A DNA stretch of 64,000 nt from Timema cristinae. Lineage: Eukaryota; Arthropoda; Insecta; Phasmatodea; Timematidae. Below are positions 43,346-54,254 of the stretch, piece after piece (within the stretch, counting starts at the first letter, position 1; each line of letters starts with the position of its first letter). Location of the stretch: the NCBI GenBank assembly GCA_039000515.1, contig JBCFYV010000024.1, forward strand, positions 17,016,452-17,080,451, written 5' to 3'. The position numbers and the translations under genes were made by a program. The notes under the pieces are model-generated. The model was not told the DNA's origin. It saw nothing but the letters and a program-made list of their open reading frames with translations, and did no database searches.

Positions 43346-43574
43346 AAAAAAATAACATTTGAGGAGATGGAGTAAATCGAATCGGGATATTAACCCTGAC
43401 ATCCCCGTGGACAACAAACCCGAATAGCTAAGTTTGATATTGGGACCGCGTGCCTATAGGTGCCAGCCAGTCTCAAGCATAGGAGAGGTTATTATGCCCA
43501 TTTTCATAGAAAGGACCGAGTAGAAAACACAAACTATTGTTGCGACCAATTATTTATAATTATGTTACTATTTT

Positions 43575-43676
43575 ATTAGTGTTGTTTTATAGCCATTGGT
43601 AATATCTTATCAAAAGTGAAAAATGCAGATCACTTGACTTCACGTATGAATACGTGAAAGACGTGAAAGTAGCAGG
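43575..43676 (-). mobile_element. MITE-2 half element
   Basis: The complement reads ctttcacgtattcatacgtg, aagtcaagtgatctgcat and cacttttgataagatatta, matching the MITE-2 arm. Confidence 0.55.
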
Positions 43677-43928
43677 CCTCGGTGGCGCAGTTAACTAACG
43701 TACTAGATTCGTGTTGATCTAGACTGTCGAGGACGGGGAGATAGAGGTTCGAATCTCGGTCGGGCGAACTGGGGGAGGTTTTCCCTAAATGGTTTTCCAC
43801 TCTCCCTCTACGCAAATGCAGGTGCACTTCCTCTATATTCAACCTTCACTATTCCTAACCCATTAGCGTAATTAGTACTTAAGCGTATAAGCCGAACGTG
43901 TGGTAAAATGCAGTGCTAAGTATTATTA
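43677..43928 (+). repeat. SINE-B, full length
   Basis: gcctcggtggcgcagttaac head, B-box gaggttcgaatctcggtcgg, aaatggttttccactctccc body, tail cgaacgtgtggtaaaatgca and an ATT run. It is among the best-preserved copies and is immediately followed by a SINE-A. Confidence 0.93.
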
Positions 43929-43932
43929 TTAT

Positions 43933-44213
43933 GGTGACCTGGATGTCTAGGGGTAAGGTGTCAGACTTCTATGCTGGCGGCCGGGGTTCAATCCTTGGTC
44001 CCGGCAAAGATTTATCTGATTACCAAACCCTTCCTTCACCTCTGACAAGACATCTTGTGAATGTGGGGAATGCCAGGCCTCCACCGTGGTTCGGATTCCA
44101 CGTTAAACTGTAGGTCCTCCATTTTATCTCACAATCACCCTACCATTACACATTAGCGTAAGTGCGTACAACCCGAATGGGTAGTAAGACGCGGTGCTAA
44201 TAATAATAATATA
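43933..44213 (+). repeat. SINE-A, full length, in the tail of SINE-B
   Basis: It starts ggtgacctggatgtctaggg directly after the ATT run of the preceding SINE-B, with a complete body and tail gaatgggtagtaagacgcgg and a TAA/ATT run to about 44236. Confidence 0.92.
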
Positions 44214-44255
44214 ATATTATTATTATTATTATTATTACTATATATAGTAACTTTT

Positions 44256-44717
44256 TTGTGTGTTATAAAAGGCCCTTCCTATAAAAATCGGACTGTACTT
44301 CAGTTGTACATCTTCTACCCACAGATTACTGTAGAGATAGTTGGCTTACAGTGTATCACCAGTTACGGTCACCCTGTATATGATATAACTCACGTTGGGT
44401 GCGGGGTCAACTCATTCAATCTGTCCGGGACAGCCCCTCTACTCCTCCTCTATCACCCAGTAACCCCTCATTACCAACAACACCCTTCAAAAATGTGGCA
44501 AGAGTCCATCATTCCCACCTCACCCTTTCCACGCTTCCTTAGGCCTAGTCTACAATCAGTCGCACTCGCAAGACGTGATGTGTTTGTTTTCTGCCTGAAC
44601 GAAGACTGGCTACAATCAAATATCGACAAACGTAATTTCAACCAAGAAGAATGTCTCCATCAACAAAGTCATGTTAAATTTTACAAACACAAGTTGAATA
44701 GAATCAAATCAATATAA
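44256..44717 (+). CDS. Unidentified 153-codon open frame, doubtful
   Basis: The longest unexplained frame outside repeats. It starts at GTG; the first in-frame ATG is at about 44493, leaving 74 codons. The predicted protein is rich in His, Pro, Leu and Ser and lacks a recognisable domain, signal peptide or membrane segment. The segment is less AT-rich than its neighbours, which alone lengthens frames. It lies between a SINE-A and a SINE-B. It could be part of an unrecognised transposon. Confidence 0.15.
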   Translation: MCVIKGPSYKNRTVLQLYIFYPQITVEIVGLQCITSYGHPVYDITHVGCGVNSFNLSGTAPLLLLYHPVTPHYQQHPSKMWQESIIPTSPFPRFLRPSLQSVALARRDVFVFCLNEDWLQSNIDKRNFNQEECLHQQSHVKFYKHKLNRIKSI

Positions 44718-44731
44718 GTAGGCCTAACATT

Positions 44732-44972
44732 ACTCGCTTCGGTAGCCACTTAGTCTAACGCGCTACAGTAGACTTAACTGCCGATGATGTGAAGAGCATT
44801 GTTCGAGTCTCGGTCGAGTGTAATGAGGATTTTTTTTTTTCAAAATGGCTTTCCACTCTCACAGCACGCAAATTCGGGTACATTTCTTATAAATATAACC
44901 TTCCTAGTCTCTAAAGTCATTAACGAAATTAGTACATAGGCGTATAGCCCAAATGGCTAGTAAGACGTGGTG
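44732..44972 (+). repeat. SINE-B copy
   Basis: Head cttcggtagccacttagtct, B-box gttcgagtctcggtcgag, body aatggctttccactctcaca, tail caaatggctagtaagacgtg. No ATT run. Confidence 0.85.
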
Positions 44973-45175
44973 CTGTATAATATAAGCCTATAAGTTATTA
45001 AATTATTACTCTTATTAAAGAATTTAAAATGCAATAGCTTGTAACATTATATTTTCACGAACTTTTATCCCTGACCAAGCAACTAATTACTTCATTTGAA
45101 TACAGTTGTAGTGCACCTATATTTGTTCCCAATTGGCTGAACGCTACCCAACGCAACTACTTATAAACGCGATGT

Positions 45176-45970
45176 ACATTGTTATTATTATTATTATTAT
45201 TAATAGCACCGCGTCTTACTACCCGTTCGGGTTATACGCACTTACGCTAATGTGTAATGGTAGGGTGATTGTGAGATGAAATGAAGGACCTACAGTTTAA
45301 CGTGGAATCCGAACCACGGTGGAGGCCTGGCATTCTACACATTCACAAGATGTCTTGTCAGAGGTGAAGGAAGGGTTTGGTAATCAGATAAATTTGTGCC
45401 GGGACCGAGGATTGAACCCGGCTGTCAGCACAGAAGTCTGACACCTTACCCCTAGACCACCAGGTCACCCATTGTTATTGTTATTATTAGCACCGCGTCT
45501 TACTACCCGTTCGAGTTGTACGCACTTACGCTAATGTGTAATGGTAGGGTGATTGTGAGATGAAATGGAGGACCTACAGTTTAACGTGGGATCCAAACCA
45601 CGGTGGAGGCCTGGCATTCCCCACATTCACAAGATGTCTTGTCAGAGGTGAAGGAAGGGTTTGGTAATCAGATAAATTTGTGCCGGGACCGAGGATTGAA
45701 CCCCGGCCGCCAGCACAGAAGTCTGACACCTTACCCCTAGACCACCAGGTCACCCATTGTTATTGTTATTATTAGCACCGCGTCTTACTACCCGTTCGAG
45801 TTGTACGCACTTACGCTAATGTGTAATGGTAGGGTGATTATGAGATGAAATGAAGGACCTACAGTTTAACGTGGGATCCGAACCACGGTGGAGGCCTGGC
45901 ATTCCACACATTCACAAGTTGTGATTAATACACGTCTTGTCAGAGGTGAAACGAAGGATGGACATTGTTA
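45176..45970 (-). repeat. Three SINE-A copies in tandem within one 9-bp TSD
   Basis: Three minus-strand SINE-A copies follow each other: 45185-45469, 45471-45753 and 45754-45955. The last lacks its tRNA head. The block is bounded by acattgtta at 45176-45184 and 45962-45970. The internal junctions repeat cacccattgttattgttatt. Copies 2 and 3 share the variants cgttcgagttgtacgc and gtgggatcc, so one is a duplicate of the other. The arrangement indicates recombination or slippage after one insertion, or repeated insertion at one site. Confidence 0.9.
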
Positions 45971-45986
45971 ATCTCCTTCCGATAAC

Positions 45987-46075
45987 CGGTCCCGTGGTGT
46001 AGTGGCAAAGAGCCTAGGCATCCCAGGTCACATTCCCGGCTGGTACCTCGGGTATTTTTCCCGAAAGGGGAAATT
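45987..46075 (+). repeat. SINE-E tRNA-like head
   Basis: ggtcccgtggtgtagtggca and cattcccggctggtacctcg form A- and B-box-like elements related to 21242-21345. The body is undefined. Confidence 0.5.
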
Positions 46076-46144
46076 ATCTCAAAGGTCACAAGAATTTGGA
46101 TAATTAGGCTTAAGTTTACCCATCTGGGATGTATACATTTTAAT

Positions 46145-46460
46145 TACGCTGTTGGGTTGGGGTGATAAATGTATAGCTTAGAGTAAATGTATCCACATTT
46201 TCGTGGAGGGAGAGGGGTAAGTCATTTTGGGGAGAAAAACCTTCAGTATACTTGAGAGGAATTTGAGCCCTGACCTCATCTACGACCAACCAGATAAACT
46301 GAGCCTGACGTGCAAGTCCACGTTCACGTTGATGCGGGTCTTTTGGGGAAAAAATTCCCTCAGTGCACCCGGACAGGATTTAAAACCATAACTCCCCTTC
46401 AACGTCAAACCAAACCAAGTAAGCCTGATGATTTAAACAGTTTGTCCGCCCACGCGAGTG
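46145..46460 (-). repeat. Two adjacent SINE-B fragments
   Basis: 46145-46320 has gggttggggtgataaatg, gtaaatgtatccacattttc and aggaatttgagccctgacct. 46325-46460 starts again with ttgatgcgggtcttttgggg and has caggatttaaaaccataact. Both are minus-strand body-plus-head fragments without tails. Confidence 0.6.
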
Positions 46461-47262
46461 GTGTCTAAAATAACATTTGTATTCAGCATTAGAACAGAAA
46501 AAAGTTAGTGAGCTTTTTAAGAACTTTTTATGTAAGTTTTATATATTTTTACTACAGCTAAATTATCTTGAGTTTTTGAAAAATCCTAGAAATAACAAAC
46601 TTTATTCATTCAGCGTTATTTCTTAATTTACTATCCTGATCCCAACTTGAGACAGATCTTCTCGTGCAAACTTAAAATTACTTTTTGAAAACCTCAATGG
46701 ATTGTGTTATCCGTAGAAGTTTTAATTGTCTCTTTGTCTCGACAGATAGCAGCACGTACTCGGTACGTGAAGACGCCCGCCGCATGCAGAAATGTTCCTA
46801 GAGAATAACTTTATTTTCACTTCCATATATTTCACGACTCTGTGGTCTGCCAAGTGTTTTATTGCCGTTGTTTTTCATGGCCGACTCATCAAGACTGCCT
46901 TCCGACACCAATAATTATCCAATGCCATTTTCTAACCACAATCTATATTATTTTACAAACCTCAAGAGTTCAAAGAATCGATCTAAATTGAAGGTTATGG
47001 AAGAAATGGTAGTGATTTCAACAGCTATGAATTATTACATTCATTCAAAATGCCAAAATTACAATTCTATCCTCTGATATATTGAAATTTATTGATAGTA
47101 AAGGTTTGTTCCCCCATTCCCTCCCCCAAATATTTGAAGCATTGCACTTCTTATGATGACTATCAGAACCCAAGAGACTTTGGTTTGAATCTCGGTTGTA
47201 TCGAATAGGCTGTTTGGTCCACATGTGAGTTCAATGTGAGTGTACCCTGCTCGAGTGGATCA
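46461..47262. other. No clear feature
   Basis: AT-rich; a 71-codon frame at 46862-47077 has no motif. A short gcacgtactcggtacgtg inverted repeat lies at about 46751. Confidence 0.4.
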
Positions 47263-47492
47263 TCAATCCGAAGATTGGTTTGCAGTAGTTCTTCATTCTG
47301 ATCTTCTTTCTGCTTTCCTCTTCAGTTCTTGGTATGTCTTGCAATCAACGTCTTCAATTATCTGGTCAGTGAAGTGTAGTCATAGTCTTCCTCTTTTTAT
47401 CTTCCCTTTCACATATCCTTCTAATAAAGATTGTAGCAGCCCCTCATGTCTCAAGATGAGGCCAATCAGCTTGTCTTGTCTTTTTTTTTTTA
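47263..47492 (-). pseudogene. LINE reverse transcriptase extreme C-terminus
   Basis: Minus strand, with two in-frame stops: LIGLILRHEGLLQ, LEGYVKGK, DQIIEDVDCKTYQELKRKAE, then RTTANQSSD and a stop. This order is the conserved C-terminal end of endonuclease-reverse-transcriptase LINE proteins. The TGA after RSE replaces a conserved tryptophan position and another TGA follows GRL. Sequence further 5' (to about 47530) is decayed. No continuing LINE 3' UTR is recognised. Confidence 0.8.
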
Positions 47493-48107
47493 ACATCTTC
47501 CTACGGATTCCTTTTTAATCCGTTCTTCTAGAAACTTCTTCATTACTAATGGTATCCACTCATATCCCATATCAAGTGAAATGCTCTAAACAATTATTAT
47601 TTTATTCTAATCATTTGTAAATTAATGTGAACAGTGACAAGCCTCTAATATTCAACTCACGTACTTGAATGATCGAATCAAATACTAAACGAACGTAAAT
47701 TTTATGGACTGCATTTGTACTGAAATTATTCAGTTATAAATTAACTAAAATTTGCTATGAAATATTGCAATAAGTGTGGATTCGGATTTCGAATGTATTT
47801 CGTAGATGCTCATGCGGATTCAGCTCGAAGTCTTTCGGATGCAGCACAGACGCTATTTTACTGAGCTTTTCCTATTTTGACCTGAAATAGAGACCTGCCT
47901 CAAATTAGGGCACCGACTGATCCCTGGTTTGGTTTAGTTTAGTTATTTAACGAATATTTCAGAAGGAAAAAGATAATTAAAAGGGACAACGTGGCCGTTG
48001 CTATATTGGCAGTTCTGACCGTTGAAAAAATGGTTTATTTGGTGACTTATAAATTTGTAGCCTGAGTTGCAGTTTGTGCCCCTGATGCAAAGCTATAAAT
48101 TTTATTT
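47493..48107. other. No recognisable feature
   Basis: AT-rich; nothing supported. Confidence 0.45.
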
Positions 48108-48312
48108 TCACCACGTCCTACTACTCATCTATGATTTACAAAATTGTATTTTGTTGGTTAGGTATGGGTGTGAATATAGCAGATAGAGGAAATGTACCCA
48201 CATGTGTGTTAAGGATGAGTAATTGAACTATTTAACATAAAACGACCCCCAATACACCCAGCTAGGATTCGAACCCCAACCTCTCCGTAACCAGGACAAA
48301 TGAGTAGGATAT
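48108..48312 (-). repeat. SINE-B copy, diverged
   Basis: Minus strand: caccacgtcctactactcat tail complement, ggttaggtatgggtgtgaat, gctaggattcgaaccccaac and ctctccgtaaccagg. Confidence 0.75.
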
Positions 48313-48906
48313 CCAGTCCACGTGCCCACGCAATCGGGTATGAACACCTAGCCAGGGGTGCCAACTCTAGTATCGAACGATTACACACGGACCTGAAATG
48401 GATTTTTTTCCCGGCATGATACCACTTTTGCTTATGCAAAATAAAGAGCCACGTTATACACAAGTGGGGATATTATTAAGTAGGTACGTCATTATGTTAA
48501 ATTTAAAAGTGATCACACGCACTACACAAACATTAATTTCAACCCGACCCCTCCGAACTAAACTAAAGCCTTTTATGGCGGATTGTGGGAGAAAGAGGCG
48601 TGGTCTAACATTAACAATATTGATCAATGAATGGGCTTATTAAATAAAAACATGATTAACTAATGGACTACATTTCTACTTTATTCATAACCACAACATA
48701 TTACTACTAGTGTAGGCCTAATATATTCAAAATGGATCGTACGATTGTACAAGTGGGAAATTTGTATAATATAAGAGTTCCTTTTTTATTTACCAATGGA
48801 CATTTAGATAAACTTTTAGAAAATGAAACAAAAAAGTTAAACCCAGGGTAAGCGAATTAATCTTAAGGTGTACGTAGAATAATATATATTATATACCTGC
48901 TTCAAT
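48313..48906. other. No clear feature
   Basis: Short frames around 48398-48643 have no motifs. Confidence 0.4.
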
Positions 48907-49113
48907 TGTCGCATAGTCTAAGGCATCACCCTAGTGTTAGACTAGACTGCTGACGACAAGGAGATTAAGGTTTTGAATGCTGGTCGGGTTTTCCAATCTC
49001 CCTCAACGCTAATGTGGGTACACTTATTTTAAATTCAATCTTACTCATCCTTGACTCATTGACGTAATTAGTACATATGCGTACAACCCAAAGAGGTATT
49101 AAGACACTGTGAT
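48907..49113 (+). repeat. SINE-B copy
   Basis: Head gtcgcatagtctaaggcatc, B-box-like ggttttgaatgctggtcggg, shortened body, tail caacccaaagaggtattaag. Diverged. Confidence 0.75.
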
Positions 49114-50714
49114 AAAATATATATTTATATAAACATATAAATATATTTCTAATTTAAATTTTACTATTCAATACATAATAAGTTTATTTAATTTATTTTA
49201 CGTGTAGATTATGAAATAGGTATAACTTGCATTATGCTCAAACAACTTTGGAGGTATAAAGTTGGAGAGAAGTTAGTTCTAGGGGCACGAAAACAGGAAA
49301 GTTTGAAACCAATGCTGTAGATCACATGACTTGACATATTAATTAATACGTGAAAGTAGATCAAGTAGCTGATTCAAGACGTCAGATATGAGGGAGTCGG
49401 AGCAAAAACATGATAACCCTCACAGATCTAGATGGGATATTTTCATTATTTAAACGTTGTAATGATACTGTTTTGGACCCCTCTCATTCATTTAAAAAAA
49501 TCATGGATGAAGTGTATTTTTTCTTTAAAGAACTGTATGTAAATTTTCCTTTTGATAATTCATTCATATATGATCAGGCGTTTTCAGAAGTAATTTCAAT
49601 ATAATAAAATTTTAAAACTTCTTTGTTTAAAAAACTCCCTTCGTTCTATTTGAAAATCAGGTGATGAGCTGGCTGCCTTTACCCAATACGAAGCTAGCCT
49701 CACATCAGGTTGCCAGGAGTCCTCTTATTAGCTAGTTTTAACACTGGTGACAAGGGGTCCAAGAATCAAGGGGTAGGTCATATAATATAAGCAGCTTGTG
49801 CGTAGAGTAATCAACAGAAAAATAATAATACAAGAGAAAATCTCAGTTTGTAACGAGCACTTGCTCAGGCTTTCCACGTCAGTTCAAAAACTAACAGAAA
49901 CTGTATCGTTTAAATAATCGTCTATTATTTTAATTTTCTCTAATTCCAATAAATAACCAATGAGTAATCCTATCGTAAGGAATACATATAATTATTTCAT
50001 CGTAACCGTGTTATACCAAGGGCACAGTCATCATTATCATATAAAAAAAAACGCGATCACTATATTTGATGCCCAACCGTGAAGCATGTACGGGTCCACA
50101 TTCGCATCATAAAAACCGGTATCACTGAAAGGTCTATACAATCCGTAAATCTATTTATTTTAAATAAATAAAATAATCGTCGATATTAGCTAACTTCTAG
50201 GTCTTGACTGACTATAAACCAACTTTTAATTCAAGAGGTAAGCATACTATGTCAATTCGTAAGAGAATTGAGGTAAACTATCCAGCTCGCACGTTTGGCA
50301 ACACAGAAACTGCCCCCAAATTGCTCAATTACCTTGTTTGAGGGAAACAAAATCCCGCTTGTTTGACACGTGTGAGCGATGTGTTGTATATTATCTAATC
50401 TTGCTCACAGAGAAAACACACGCCCACTCGTGTCCAATGGTACGAGGTCGGTAACAGCTGCAGATATTCTCGTATCTACATTCCAAGTACTAGGCCAAGA
50501 TATTGTTACGTCAACAAACATCAAAAGGGTATATGTTCAACCACGTGGCGTACATTTCTTTGAAACTGTCATGAATAAGGTAAGAAGGCGAAAAGTAACA
50601 AAAGTCACAAACACTTATTTCAAAAACCCTATCGGTATACCAATAAAATATCTAGATGTGAACTCCGAAATTTTTAGAATAAAATAGCCAAAGCTATTAT
50701 TTATGCTTTAGTGA
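49114..50714. other. Mostly featureless; MITE-2 half and a possible exon-like patch
   Basis: 49310-49368 (ctgtagatcacatgacttga, aatacgtgaaagtag) is a MITE-2 half. At 50385-50582 a pyrimidine-rich acceptor (ctaatcttgctcacag) and a donor-like aag|gtaaga bracket about 178 nt that is open in one frame. The ~100-codon frame has no recognisable domain. No other feature supported. Confidence 0.35.
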
Positions 50715-50832
50715 GGATTACTCCATCTAGATATCATATTCTGAAAATTTAAAAATGATACCTGGACACGGGAATCGAACCCGGGGCCTTTGGCTTAGTA
50801 CGCCAATGCTCTAACCACCTAGCTATCCAGGA
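50715..50832 (-). repeat. SINE-C copy with a nearly complete tRNA-like head
   Basis: On the minus strand the head (50832-50757) can fold as a cloverleaf-like structure. The anticodon stem is ttggc/gccaa, perfect, with loop gtactaa that would place ACT as the anticodon. The B-box is gggttcgattccc. The acceptor stem pairs cctgga with tccagg. No long variable arm is present, so it is not a normal tRNA-Ser. With similar copies elsewhere and the shared atcatttttaaattttcaga tail, it is a SINE rather than a tRNA gene. Confidence 0.75.
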
Positions 50833-51027
50833 ATCGTCCTGCGTTTAAGGTCATTCTTCCCTCATATTTTAAAGCAGAGTCTATGATGGACGTGCGGACA
50901 TCGTCGGCTACAAATGTGTGATTTTATTAAGATCACAAGCTATCAGACAACGCAGCCATCTTCGACTCGATAGTTGGTTTATTGCTGCCACTTGTACAAT
51001 TATTATAATTGTGAAGGATTGAATATT

Positions 51028-51120
51028 TAAGAATTAAGGCGTATTAAGCCAAAGGTCCCGAGTTTGATTCCCGTGTTCATGTGTCATTTTTCAATTCTCA
51101 GAATCCAAAATTTTAGTTTA
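51028..51120 (+). repeat. SINE-C copy, 5' decayed
   Basis: ggcgtattaagccaaaggtc, ccgagtttgattcccgtgtt and gtgtcatttttcaattctca, then the cagaat tail. It lies about 200 bp from the minus-strand copy, in inverted orientation. Confidence 0.72.
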
Positions 51121-51206
51121 ATTTTCTTTACGAAAAATGTCCCTTTTTTTGGAAAATAAATCTTGAAAGAATTTTCAGCAATTTAAATTAGACGAAACCC
51201 ACTACT

Positions 51207-51388
51207 ATGGCCTCATGGTCTAAGGCGCAACTCTTGCAGTAGGCTAGACTGCCGATGACGGGGAGCTCAAGGTTCGAATCCTGGTCTGGTGTACTTAGGG
51301 TGTTTATTCCATAATGGTTTTCAATTCTCCCTCCACGCAAATGCGGGTATCCTGCCCGAAATGGTATTAAGATGCGGTGCTAAGAAAA
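51207..51388 (+). repeat. SINE-B copy with internal deletion
   Basis: Head atggcctcatggtctaaggc, B-box aaggttcgaatcctggtctg, body to gcaaatgcgggtatc, then jump to tail gcccgaaatggtattaagat. About 80 bp of the body is missing. Confidence 0.82.
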
Positions 51389-52223
51389 AATGAGACGAAT
51401 GCACTCGAGATAATTAAAGTTTTAACGTTTTTGACTAAGTTTAATTTGTCCTTAGGAAACAAATCGACTGTGTTATAATAAGGCAATACAAATATTCCGG
51501 TTATCTTCTCAGACTCGCGTATCGACTAAAGCGTTTGGTGGTTGAATGTGTCACTAACGTCGTAGTTCCTTGCTCAGCTGTATATCAGATATGTTAGTAC
51601 TTCAATATTATAAATAAAGCATATACGAATAGGCTACATACCTTTCCCTTGGGATTCTATGATCTGAAATTTTTACAGGAATTGAAATTTTGCCAAGCGT
51701 ATTCAATCAGTTCAAAACGTTCGGTTAAAACGTTGTCTTAGTGTATTTGTTTTATTATTTATTATTGAACTTGGTAAGAAAGTATCATTTCTGTTTTTCA
51801 GCATTCTGCCACGTCTAGGTGTTTACTCATTGCTATGTACTGCCACCAATCCTCTTCTCGTCTTTCATTATCTGCCTCTCTGTTTCTCTTCTTGAAATAT
51901 CTCCTTTATAGTAAATTAATCCATTTCATTCGCGGTGTTCTTTCTACTTTTACTACAGTTTCCATCTTCTTAGGTAATTTATTATCGTCAATTCTCTTAA
52001 AACGGCTAGATACTATCGCAATCTCGGGTTCTCTCAATTTCATCCCTAATAGATTCTTGATTTAGTTCAGTTTTTTTGTATTAATTTAATTAAACTTTAA
52101 AAATAAAATTAGACATTTATAAGATAGTGTTAATTCTCTTCTGACCTTGACAGAATTAATCCATTAGCCATCTTATGTAATGATGAGTATTAGACCGTAA
52201 GTTAATTAAATATATTATAACAT
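51389..52223. other. No recognisable feature
   Basis: AT-rich; a 76-codon hydrophobic, Leu/Ser-rich frame at 51835-52065 starts at a non-ATG-like context and shows no family motif. Confidence 0.4.
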
Positions 52224-52318
52224 TGTAACATTACGTGGTATAATGTTACAACTGGACCCGCCCCATACTGACGTGATTAGAGATGTGTAACATACGTGGT
52301 ATAATGTTACAACTGGAC
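52224..52318 (+). repeat. Direct repeat of a palindromic 33/34-mer
   Basis: tgtaacattacgtggtataa with tgttacaactggac occurs at 52224-52257. A version one base shorter occurs at 52286-52318, 62 bp apart. Each starts tgtaacat and contains atgttaca, so it is itself an imperfect palindrome. The tips resemble LTR ends (TG...CA) followed by a tgg start like a primer site, but no full LTR is demonstrated. Confidence 0.6.
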
Positions 52319-52781
52319 AACAAAGCATACTACCCGCTCCAATAAATTCAACTCAATTAGGATCCCTACAATAGTATTTTTCTCTGTTGTAGTTCTTGTA
52401 GGCTAAGAAGACATAATAGAAACAATGCTGGACAATATATTTATTACTCAATCCAATCCTAAGTATTAATTTGTTCGTGTACTTACAATACTAATCTGCT
52501 CACAATAGAATCCTGCAAGGCTGGCCGGCACCTGGACTCCTAGATTGGCGAGTGGGTCAAGGGAGATCCAGTGGGTCAAAAAGCGACTCGGCACTTCGAC
52601 TGTACTAGCGTGAAATGAACCGAGAACTATCAACATCAAACAGAAGACAATTATGTATCCGACCCCTGACGGAGACTAGAGGAACCTCCTTCAAAACATC
52701 GGTTGATTGGAGATATTCTCGGATATTCCGATGGAGCAAGCGTAATCAACAATGGTGTACGTGACTGTTTGAAGGCATCGT

Positions 52782-52847
52782 TGACGTCATCATATGCGTG
52801 TTTGGTGAATTTCCACCCCTTTCCATAACTACGAAATCCCTATATAA
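52782..52847 (+). promoter_or_regulatory. Promoter-like patch: CRE and TATA box
   Basis: A perfect tgacgtca lies at 52782-52789 and tatataa at 52841-52847, 52 bp downstream. A short ATG-started frame of 26 codons follows at 52911-52991. The CRE-plus-TATA arrangement resembles the LTR promoter at 21926-22142 although the sequences are unrelated, so this may be an LTR remnant of another family. Confidence 0.4.
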
Positions 52848-52991
52848 TGGCTGTGCAAGCTTGCCATAATCGACTATCCTACGATCAACGATCGACGACA
52901 GACCATTGTCATGGATCTGGACAATGGCTGGAGAAAACTTGTAAAAATGTATCAAAATCGTCGCTTAGACGGGTGGAGTTATGAACTCTAA

Positions 52992-53967
52992 CTTATTTAT
53001 AAACTTTAAACTTTTTGCATATAATATTCAGTTTCAAAATCTAACGTATTTATATTTTGATCGTCAAACTATGTCTAAACATTCTATCTTAGATAGGTCG
53101 CCGCTCGAGCGCTGTAGCTTTTGCTTATATTTTTATTCTCGTAAATATCCTCAGTTATGTGCTGATTAGAAGTTTGACTTGTTAATATTATATTGTTTGG
53201 AATTGTAGAGTAAATTTTTTATCGAAGTAACTTTTCATATTTAAAATTATGGTTTGATTTAACGTAACGTGAAGTAACTTTTTATTGGAATTTAAATTAG
53301 GATGACTTTAATCTTTTGTAACGTAAGTTCTGTTTGAACAGATAAAGTTTTGTTAATTGATGGAACTGTTAGTTCCATATTCTAAGTCAGATCTGATAAT
53401 CCCGTGGGAGTTTGGCTTATGTCTGGTAGTCAAACCCTCACGTTGTGTAGACTCTGTTGTATAGTCGTCAAATTTAAATCTTTATATTTATGATATCGTT
53501 TTCTATGAATTACGAAACCTTTGGAACCATATCAAGGTGCCCATTAGGCCCTTATATTTTGTATCGCATTTAAAAATATTCGCTTTGTTATTGTCTCTTA
53601 TAGACTGGACTATCAATATTATGATGGATTTCATGTTTCCTTTTGTTTAAACATTTGCGCAACTTTAATGATATAAAGTTGTTTGCTTCGAGCATAATTT
53701 CCAACTGTCTCATAATGATATAATGAGACCAATTTTTGTTATCTACGCTATTGTCATTTAATTGAATAAACTGCTCATTTTGTTGAATCTATATATTTTT
53801 TATAATTTCCATTTTTTGTATGTTAAGTTCATCCTCTCCCTTTTATCACTTTTGTTGGCCGGGGGGTACAGGACTCGGAGCTATAGGGTGCAAAAATCAT
53901 AATTATGTGTACTCACTTTAAACCTTTATATTCTTGAATTTTTGCAAGCATTTTATTCCCTTCCACC
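52992..53967. other. No recognisable feature
   Basis: AT-rich; could include the remainder of the element suspected at 52224-52991, but no boundaries are visible. Confidence 0.4.
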
Positions 53968-54212
53968 CACATGGGTGGCCGCATGTTCTAAGGTGCTATT
54001 ATCGCAGTAGACTAGATTGATGAAAATGGGGAGATCAGGGTTTGAATGCGGTTGAGTATACTGAGGATGTTTTTTCCTAAATTGTTTTCCACTCTACCTC
54101 CACGCAAATGCGGGTACACTGTCTCTAAAGTCAACCTTCCTAGTACCTAACACATTAGTTTAATTAGTGCATAGGCGTATAACCCGAATGGGTAGTAAGA
54201 CACAGTGCTGCT
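53968..54212 (+). repeat. SINE-B copy
   Basis: Head gtggccgcatgttctaaggt, B-box-like cagggtttgaatgcgg, body attgttttccactctacctc, tail cgaatgggtagtaagacaca. No ATT run, no TSD seen. Confidence 0.85.
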
Positions 54213-54254
54213 TCTTTATGCCCTCCCAACCCCTACTAGGTAGGCTACACTGTA

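Noticed and set aside
50757..50832. Functional tRNA gene
   Set aside because: Dispersed related copies, a SINE-type 3' tail, an unusual anticodon position and a first-pair mismatch favour a SINE head.
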